A stretch of 13,844 nt of DNA from Cyclostephanos tholiformis (Eukaryota; Bacillariophyta; Thalassiosirophyceae; Thalassiosirales; Thalassiosiraceae). The translations under genes and the position numbers were made by a program. The stretch spans positions 1-13,844 of the forward strand of contig JALLPB010000659.1 of assembly GCA_036939975.1 (NCBI GenBank). Direction: 5' to 3'. This document shows, piece after piece, positions 8,456-13,844 of the stretch (its first letter is position 1; every line of letters begins with the position of its first letter). The notes beneath the pieces are model-generated. The model saw only the letters and a program-made list of their open reading frames with translations. It was not told where the DNA came from and did no database searches.

Positions 8456-8782
8456 GAGGCCGTCTCCTACTCCTACTACTCCACGTGGGGGAGGCCGTCT
8501 CCTACTCCTACTACTCCACGAGGGGAGGCGGTCTCCTACTCCTACTACTCCATGAGTGGAGGCCGTCTCCTACTCCTACTACTCCATGAGGGGAGGCCGT
8601 CTCCTACTCCTACTACTCCGCGTGGGGGAGGCCGTCTCCTACTCCTACTACTCGGCGAGGGGAGGCCGTGTCCTACTCGTACTACTCCACGAGGGGAGGC
8701 CATCTCCTACTCCTACTACTTGCGAGGGGACACCGTCTCCTACGCCTACTACTCCACGAGTGGAGGCCGTCTCCTACTCCTA
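8456..8782. repeat. 34-35 bp minisatellite, about 9.6 units
   Basis: Units read GGAGGCCGTCTCCTACTCCT followed by ACTACTCCACGAGG, with variation mainly in the last seven bases (ACGTGGG, ATGAGT, GCGTGGG, GGCGAGG). Each unit has an inner TCCTAC/TCCTACTAC sub-repeat. The period is not a multiple of three, so every strand reads alternately SYSYYS-like, LLLLL-like and PTPTT-like peptides. The open frames across it are therefore artefacts. There are no unique spacers between units, so this is not a CRISPR array. Confidence 0.95.
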
Positions 8783-8799
8783 TGCAACAACCAACCAAA
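8782..8799. repeat. 18-bp direct repeat flanking copy B plus minisatellite, right
   Basis: Exact copy of 8234-8251. It starts directly at the end of the last minisatellite unit. Confidence 0.85.
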
Positions 8800-8926
8800 G
8801 GAACAAACAAAGGGACCGCATAACAAACGCATGTCATGCATTCATTTATGTACTGAATCAAAGTAACATGAAATCTAATGTTGATGAGTTGTAGAGCATT
8901 GCGAGACAAGCATTAACTAATAAATT

Positions 8927-8932
8927 TTTATT
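8927..8932 (-). promoter_or_regulatory. AATAAA polyadenylation signal of the transposase gene
   Basis: On the minus strand AATAAA lies 63 bases beyond the TGA stop at 8996-8998, which is a usual distance for a 3' end signal. It is in the correct orientation for the transposase transcript. Use is inferred. Confidence 0.55.
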
Positions 8933-8995
8933 GGGAAAAGGGCTAGTACCCCCTGAAAAACCCAATTCAACTACCCTGCATATATCAACTATCAA

Positions 8996-11900
8996 TCATG
9001 ATCCCTCTTGGCGTATCACAATGATCCCATCACTTTGGGGAGTATCTCCTATCACTTCGCAAGCAACTTCCAGCAAGAATGCATCATATTCAGCATCGTC
9101 ATCGTCTGTATTCTGTTCTGCAGAAACAGCAAGCACAAACCATCCATTACCCCTGCCCCGACGAAACTCCATATTCTTGTCATACACAGAATATGTCTTC
9201 CCGGTATCAGGATCTACAAATACAAGACCTTTGTATTTAGCAAGCAACCGCGCCTCTGAAACACAATCATTCTTCTTTCGAGCCTCTTGCTCCCACTCTT
9301 CCACAAATGCCCGAAAGATTCGCTGGACTACTGGTTGCCTTAATGCAGCTGTATTTACCCCAAACTGTTCAAGGTGCAAATCGAAAGCAATATCTTCATC
9401 TCCAAACATTGCATCTCGTCCCGTCGCATCTATCTTCTCCATTTTGTCGCGGTAAATTCTTGCCTGCTCTACCTTAGACGAAATATAGATAATACTCCTT
9501 TTCTCTGTAGACTCACCACTCAGATGTGACCTCTGTCCTGTCTTTATCTGCTTAACTCCACCCCAGCTCCTCTCCGCAGGCCCTATACCACATAGCTTTG
9601 ATGTCACATGACACGCCACAAATCCCAACACCGATGTGTAAGGAAGTGAATATTTCTCATGCCAGAGGTATGACCTCCCCTCAGCAACGTCCTGAGTAGC
9701 CCAGCGACTCATCTCATGATAAGGTTGATCGCAGTTCTGGAACGCCTTGAACTCATTCCAGAACTTGTCAACAATCTCAGCTGGAGTCATGGAAAAAACA
9801 TCAGGGTTAGAGTTTGCACAAGGTGCAATGTGAAGGCGGCGAACTACACTCTCAATAGCATCTCTATGCTCCCCCCTCATCCGCACAAGGACATCCTTCC
9901 GAACTTCATTGACTACTGACAATGCCCACCCAGCAATCGCATACTCATGCTCAATCCGTGTCTTTCTTCTATTCCAATGCCAGAGTACCTGTCGGCCAAA
10001 TGACATTATTGAATTATAGGGGGTTTCCGTAATATCCCTGCTCACAATTTCATCGTCATCATCAGATTCAGTGTCCTCAAAAACAACTTGCTCTTCGTCA
10101 CTATCATCTTCGACACCCAAAATATTATTCCTATCTTGCATTAAGTTACGATCAATTGATAGGCCATCAAAAAGCTCCTCATCATTCAATGCATCAATTG
10201 AATTTTCATTTGCAACTGTTGTCCTATGCGAGAGAAAATATATTTTATCCATTGATGGCTTGTTTGCGTCGCAATAGCAAAGAGCTTTGAGTGCAGGAAA
10301 GACAGAACAAAGAAGAACATATAAACACTTCCAGAACTTAGCCTCCTTAATGTCAAGTACTGCCATCCGTGCACTCTCGTTCAGTTGCAAAGATACAAAT
10401 TTCTGTTGGTGTATCGTTGCCTTTAATGGCTGCTCAAGACGAAGAAGGCGAATCATGGCATAAAACCATACCGCCATGCGAGTTCCTACACCACGGAGCA
10501 AACCAACCTTCTTACCCCCATTTGCCAGGGATGATTGAGCCATGAATTGTGCATAGATTCCGTGATTTGCACCAGATCCGAACACGTTGTCAATTCTGCA
10601 GGTTTTGAGAATTAACAACTGAAAGACAAACAATGTGAGTTATATGGTTCATAGACAATAACAACAACTAAAACTCATACCTTAATGGGTTTGATCTTTG
10701 CGATTGACGAGAAAAACAAAGACACCACGTGTTCCCCTCTGTGAAAGCAAAAAGAACGAGGAAACTTTGCCATCAATATATCCCCTGCCTTTTGAACATT
10801 TGAAGCACCATCAAAGAAAAACACATCGGTGAACCGATTCGTGGGGTCAAACTCTGCCACCTTCTCTTCAAACAGCGATGCCACATACACAGCATCCTTC
10901 TTCCCCCCTTCCTCCATATGTGCGGAACAATCTGTTATTGCAATAGTCACAGGAGGAACTGTCGCAGACATTGCAAGGACATTCATCAAGGGCATTCTCT
11001 TGATTGTGGCGCCATCGCCAAGGAAAGACAAACCAAAAACGCTTGCTTCCTTCAAGAGCTTGTCCTTGTTGCTCTTATAGGTACTTTCATAATTTAGGTC
11101 AAGTAATTCTCCCCCTATCTTTTTGCGATTAGGTAGAACAAAGTCATTACCAACAAGGCGGCACACACGTACAAGCCGAGCAAACCTTGGCGACTCGACA
11201 ACAGCATCAGCAATATTCTCGCTGTGGAAAAAATCTGCAATAGCCATTTCAACTATGGCGTTGTTGCTCTTCCGAATATCCATATTCTGTATCGATGAAG
11301 AAATGGATGGTTGCATCGAAGGAAGAGGAAAGGGGGGCTTTCTGGTGGATTTTGGCAAGCTCCTGGTCAAGCTTACGGCCCTGGACTCCTCAAGCATTGT
11401 TCCATCGACAGAGAAGAATGACGAGGAGGAGGAGTTATTAGTGCCAACAGCCAGAGGGACGTGACTTTCACTCACCGCGATGCCATGACGCTTTGCCAGT
11501 AACGTCGCCACTGACGCGTCCTGGCTCACTGCTACAGTATCATGCACCTCTTCATGTGACCTCTTCCTTGCAAACATCCGTTCAGAAAAATTCTCCAACA
11601 ATGCCTTGTATCGATTGACGTACTGGGATGGAATGGTAGCTTTGCAAACAATAATGTCACTTTTGTTTATCTTCAAAACATGACGGAGTGCCCTCGTAGA
11701 ATGCCGTGGGGAAAATTTTTTGCCGCACCATAAGCAGTCCCATCCCAGCTTTCCATCATTTACGACCGTTTTTACAATATACGGACAATCAAAAATCGAT
11801 TTTATTGGAGGCAACACTGGCTCCGTCTCATCTCCCCCCTCCTCATCTGTATCAAATCCTCCACCTCCTCCACCTGTGAAATCAACATCTTCAGCAAAAG

Positions 11901-12321
11901 TATCACCCCGCCCAAGATTACGAACAGTGTTTGCAGTGGTGAGAGTTGAGACTGTCATCTGCGATTGGCCTGCTTTGGAGGATGATGTTGGGGAAAAATG
12001 TTGGGTGAGGAGAGTTGGTGATGATGCATCATCTCCTTTGTCCTCTTCGTCTTCAATACCACGAACTCTCCCAGCCGCAGTACGAGTATGTTGGGTACGG
12101 CATGGTGGTGTGTTGAGTGGCCCTTCAACTTCCTCCATACGATGACGCCGAGCCAGGGCACGTTGAGCACGAGGCGAAATCATAATGAATGAATATGGTG
12201 GGAGGCAGGGATGGTGGTGATCGGTGCTGGTGTTGTTTGTAATTTTTATGTCCCCGCCATCCCGTATTGCTGGTGTTGGTTCTTTTGATGTGGCTGCTCT
12301 GTTGTTGAAGAGCGGCCCCAT
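8996..12321 (-). CDS. hAT transposase, BED zinc finger plus DUF659, two exons
   Basis: Exon 1 runs from 12321 down to 10681 and exon 2 from 10618 down to 8996, giving about 1087 residues. The start is the first ATG (12319-12321); a later in-frame ATG at 12181-12183 would give 1041. The protein would cut and rejoin the transposon ends in the nucleus. A BED-type zinc finger spans about residues 192-230, with Cys196, Cys199, His214 and Cys226 (WDCLWC then LRH and VC). A DUF659-like RNase H-fold region covers about 380-545, with a likely first catalytic Asp at 436 (FLGDGAT) and second at 504 (FFDGASNVQKAG). The C-terminal hAT dimerisation region (about 865-925) holds GIGPAERSWGGVK with the likely catalytic Glu at 896. 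An acidic tract lies around 716-737. The protein is longer than most hAT transposases (usually about 600-800). There are no stops or frameshifts, unlike the neighbouring relics. Function is inferred from these motifs. Confidence 0.88.
10619..10680 (-). other. 62-bp phase-0 GT-AG intron in the transposase gene
   Basis: On the minus strand exon 1 ends in AAG, followed by donor GTATGAG. The acceptor is TTTGTCTTTCAG, followed by TTG. Splicing joins IAKIKPIK to LLILKTCRIDNVFGSG in frame, which restores the expected run into the hAT motif. Without splicing, a TGA directly after the donor (GTA TGA) ends the protein after 549 residues, losing the catalytic Glu and the dimerisation domain. The acceptor has a modest pyrimidine tract. 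Confidence 0.87.
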
Positions 12322-12465
12322 CCAACGCACAATATCGAAAAATTGTCTGTCTATTGTCCATCAATGTCGGAAAATGCCAACACAAAAGTTTCCCGACACA
12401 CTCTGTACTATGTTGCCAAAATTGGCCTGCCGGGACAAAAATAGGTGACATTTCGCCTTGTCGGC
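12322..12465 (-). promoter_or_regulatory. Probable promoter/leader of the transposase next to the right terminus
   Basis: Only about 145 bases separate the first ATG from the right inverted repeat, so promoter elements must lie in this short stretch or in the repeat itself. No clear TATA box is seen. A GTCGG...CCGAC-like motif recurs (AATGTCGGAAAATGCCAACA near 12363-12382, CCCGACACACT near 12391-12401), related to the subterminal motifs of the left end. An effect of transposase binding on its own promoter would be speculation. Confidence 0.35.
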
Positions 12466-12480
12466 GACATGTCGCCGACA
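12459..12480. repeat. Perfect 22-bp palindrome at the right terminus
   Basis: The central 20 bases are GTCGGCGACATGTCGCCGAC, flanked by T and A to make 22 self-complementary bases. It overlaps the inner part of the right inverted repeat and includes the same CGACATGTCG core seen at the left end. It is a likely dimer-binding site for the transposase, by inference. Confidence 0.9.
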
Positions 12481-12494
12481 TTACCAGCCTAGCT
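12466..12494 (-). repeat. Right terminal inverted repeat of the hAT element
   Basis: Read on the minus strand it is identical to the left repeat for 29 bases. Its inner end overlaps a perfect 22-bp palindrome (12459-12480). The left end has A instead of G immediately after the shared 29 bases, so the left palindrome is imperfect there. Confidence 0.92.
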
Positions 12495-12501
12495 TTTGCT
12501 T

Positions 12502-13108
12502 TCATCCTCTGCCTTTTCCATCACTGTCTTCCTTTCCTGCTCCTGCTCCTGCTGTTGGTTTGTTGGTTCCTGCTTCGGTTTTATATTTGACGTGGACAAT
12601 TTTAAAGCTGGGCGGGAGGGTCATCATGAAGGAGCCGTTAAGGACGTGCTCAAGTAAGTCCCCGAAGTCCAAAATGTTGCCGTTAATGCTCGCTCGTGTT
12701 AGGGTGCAATCCTTGCACATTCGTAACCAGCGTTGAACCCTCCTGACCATGGCAAGAAGAAATTTTGTGGCGAAGAATATGTTGAGCGCAATTTGGTCGC
12801 GAAGATTCTTTTTATTACGTCCCACGAGGAGAACTAGCTGGTCGAGTCTCGTCGTGCAGATACTTTCCTTCCCGAAGAATATGGATGATGCGGCGGCGAA
12901 AAGGTTGAGCTGGTTTCCCATTCCGTCGAAATCTTTGGGTACATGTACAGTTTGCTTTAATGATGCCTTTATCTCATCAAGCAATTTCTTCTGACCTTGC
13001 TCTTGGATCAAGTGGCAGACGAGGTAGTCCAGGGCCAATGTCGCCGAGTGGTTAGACCGAAGCTTAAAGTTGCTGAGGTCGGGGGTTTGTGTCCCTGCGA
13101 AATGATGC
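12502..13108 (-). pseudogene. Gag-like gene fragment, truncated at both ends
   Basis: An open minus-strand frame of about 200 codons lies between an upstream TAG (about 13109-13111) and TGA at 12502-12504. There is no ATG until well inside (DGMGNQLN), so the true start is missing or lies in another exon. The readable part begins LALDYLVCHLIQ and includes LNLFAAASSIFFGKESICTT, LRDQIALNIFFATKFLLAMV, RRVQRWLRMC and VLNGSFMMTLPPSF. It then turns into a Gly/Lys/Ala-rich tail (TAGAGAGKEDSDGKGRG) and stops 8 bases from the hAT terminus. From memory this style resembles the capsid/gag-like protein of diatom gypsy elements, in which a basic zinc-knuckle region would follow. That part is missing here. 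Homology is unverified; the frame itself is clean. Confidence 0.5.
13041..13094 (+). other. tRNA-like sequence with A-box and B-box (SINE head or tRNA relic)
   Basis: The A-box-like sequence TCGCCGAGTGG (13041-13051) fits TRGYNNARNGG at all but one position. The B-box-like sequence GGTTTGTGTCC (13084-13094) fits GGTTCGANNCC at 9 of 11. The starts are 43 bases apart, as in tRNA genes. A GGG-TTTGTGT-CCC T-arm-like hairpin surrounds the B-box. I could not form a convincing 7-bp acceptor stem or a clean anticodon arm, so this is not called a tRNA gene. It overlaps the upstream end of the gag-like frame on the other strand. A tRNA-derived SINE head is the favoured reading. Confidence 0.35.
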
Positions 13109-13352
13109 TGCTAGAGTAGGCGCTAGTCGTCGAAGCAGCTAGGTTAGTAGCAAGGCCCTACCAGTTCCCCCGATTGACGTTTGTCTTTCGCATTCCGTGC
13201 GTTCCGGGAACAATGAACGTCTCAGGGTAGTTCCCTGGGGTGCATCTATGTCTCTCCATTCGGTTTCTCTCATGTGCCAATAATATATCTGTGTTCACGC
13301 TCACGCGTGCCAAAGTGGGGCCTACTTGATTCCCTATACGAGTTAGGTACCT

Positions 13353-13368
13353 GTGAATCCCGATTCAC
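13353..13368. repeat. Short dyad GTGAATC-CC-GATTCAC
   Basis: Perfect 7-base arms with a 2-base centre, a single copy. It has the same 7+2+7 geometry as the repeat cluster at 7-199 but an unrelated sequence. Confidence 0.7.
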
Positions 13369-13704
13369 CATTACCACACCCTAGCAAAGTGCGCTAAATG
13401 CGAGTCACTCCAATCGCCCAACCGCCACGCTAACTCTACCCTAATAGTCCAAACTGTCCTGTGCCGCCAATGCATGGTGCCTGGGATGAAGACTTGACAG
13501 GAAAATGGCCCAGATTGCAACGTCACTACGAGTCCCGGAGTCCAAACTACATGGAACCCATCGGAACCCTCTTTAGAAAGCTCCACGGGGAGACCGGAGG
13601 GGAAGTCCTACCGGGCGACACATATGGGGAGGACTTTCCCGGGGGGCAGAGGTAGCAATTGGTATCGCGTGATTACAACTACCCCCTGGAACCAAATTGC
13701 CTGA

Positions 13705-13723
13705 ACACACACACACACACACA
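13705..13723. repeat. (AC)9 microsatellite
   Basis: An uninterrupted run of 19 bases of alternating A and C. It could be a chance microsatellite or, less likely, the tail of a SINE headed by the tRNA-like sequence at 13041. Confidence 0.95.
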
Positions 13724-13844
13724 TGGCCAGTAGTTCAATTTTGGTGACACTATATTTCTGTTGTTGGACAGATAGTTTCCTGCTGAAGAAAGCAAGAGGC
13801 CTATTGGACTGAGTTATTACAGAGCCTAACTGTTTGGTTGAGGC

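Larger units (their letters stand above)
7416..12494 (-). mobile_element. hAT-superfamily DNA transposon with BED/DUF659 transposase
   Basis: The element is about 5.08 kb long. The two ends are exact inverted copies over 29 bp (7416-7444 and 12466-12494). Inside, the minus strand encodes a spliced hAT transposase with a clean reading frame. If the conserved hAT-like terminus is taken as TAGG, the tip is at 7419 and 12491; the inverted match runs three bases further out on each side. The left third (7445-8995) is non-coding and contains subterminal palindromes, a duplicated 182-bp block, GC-rich simple sequence and a minisatellite. No 8-bp target duplication is found at either candidate tip. 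Superfamily assignment rests on the protein and is strong; exact tips are less sure. Confidence 0.85.
13112..13844. other. Unassigned sequence
   Basis: No gene is supported. Short open frames (13371-13586 minus, 13461-13655 plus) overlap each other and show no motif. The stretch holds a 7+2+7 hairpin at 13353-13368 (GTGAATC-CC-GATTCAC) and an (AC)9 run at 13705-13723. If the gag-like fragment belongs to a gypsy element, its 5' untranslated region or LTR could lie here, but no LTR ends or primer-binding site were recognised. Confidence 0.5.

Noticed and set aside
8456..8782. Regular repeats considered as a CRISPR array
   Set aside because: Units are contiguous with no unique spacers and the genome is eukaryotic; this is a minisatellite.
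8127..8894. Plus-strand open frames through the repeat region (Ser/Tyr-, Leu- and Pro/Thr-rich peptides)
   Set aside because: The 34-35 bp period rotates the frame and low-complexity DNA leaves all frames open; there is no domain and no conserved start.
9008..12145. Several plus-strand open frames of 67-174 codons opposite the transposase
   Set aside because: They are antisense shadows of a gene with a continuous domain-bearing frame.
12322..12330. GTG at 12328-12330 as start of the transposase
   Set aside because: Eukaryotic initiation makes the first ATG (12319-12321) the better choice; GTG only extends the frame by three codons.
13041..13110. A functional tRNA-Ser or tRNA-Leu gene
   Set aside because: A- and B-boxes are present but acceptor and anticodon stems do not pair convincingly and the T-loop departs from the consensus.
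13132..13148. AGCAGCTAGGTTAGTAGC resembling the hAT terminal repeat start (CAGCTAGGCTGGTA)
   Set aside because: Only about 12 of 14 bases match and no further similarity follows; probably chance.
13371..13655. Short open frames on both strands (71 and 64 codons)
   Set aside because: They overlap on opposite strands, start at non-ATG or arbitrary positions and show no motif or conserved texture.

Overview
This window is a eukaryotic, transposon-dense stretch with no recognisable single-copy host gene. The best guess for the host is a diatom or another stramenopile. This rests on the flavour of the Ty3/gypsy pol relic, which resembles the GyDi type of diatom gypsy elements, and on a neighbouring gag-like fragment. 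Both are recognised from family memory, not from a search. The eukaryotic reading itself is firm: there is a short GT-AG intron, a canonical AATAAA signal, and LINE, gypsy and hAT families are all present.

Layout. Bases 7-199 hold five copies of a 16-base dyad repeat that no gene explains. From about 260 to 5010 the minus strand carries a decayed Ty3/gypsy pol, in order from high to low coordinates: pre-RT linker, reverse transcriptase, RNase H, integrase zinc finger, integrase core, GPY/F-like C-terminus and a long degenerate tail. From about 5100 to 7415 the plus strand carries a decayed non-LTR (LINE) element. Its apurinic-type endonuclease domain, linker and the very start of the reverse transcriptase can be read, and it then stops abruptly.

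Bases 7416-12494 are a hAT-superfamily DNA transposon bounded by 29-bp perfect terminal inverted repeats. It encodes on the minus strand a two-exon BED/DUF659/hAT transposase of about 1087 residues, which is the only intact large gene here. Its non-coding half (7445-8995) holds palindromic subterminal motifs, a 182-bp duplicated block, a GC-rich low-complexity stretch and a 34-35 bp minisatellite of about 9.6 units.

Right of the transposon, a minus-strand gag-like fragment (12502-13108) is followed by a tRNA-like A-box/B-box sequence (13041-13094), then unassigned sequence with an (AC)9 run.

How the parts relate (inference). The gypsy pol on the left and the gag-like fragment on the right are on the same strand and in gag-then-pol order. 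They may be two halves of one gypsy element separated by the LINE and the hAT. The LINE and gypsy copies are old, with many frameshifts and stops, and a high share of the stops are TGA where an Arg CGA codon would fit. The hAT reading frame is clean, so it is probably the youngest insertion. The hAT has no 8-bp target duplication and its two flanks belong to different elements, so the locus was probably rearranged after or during its arrival.
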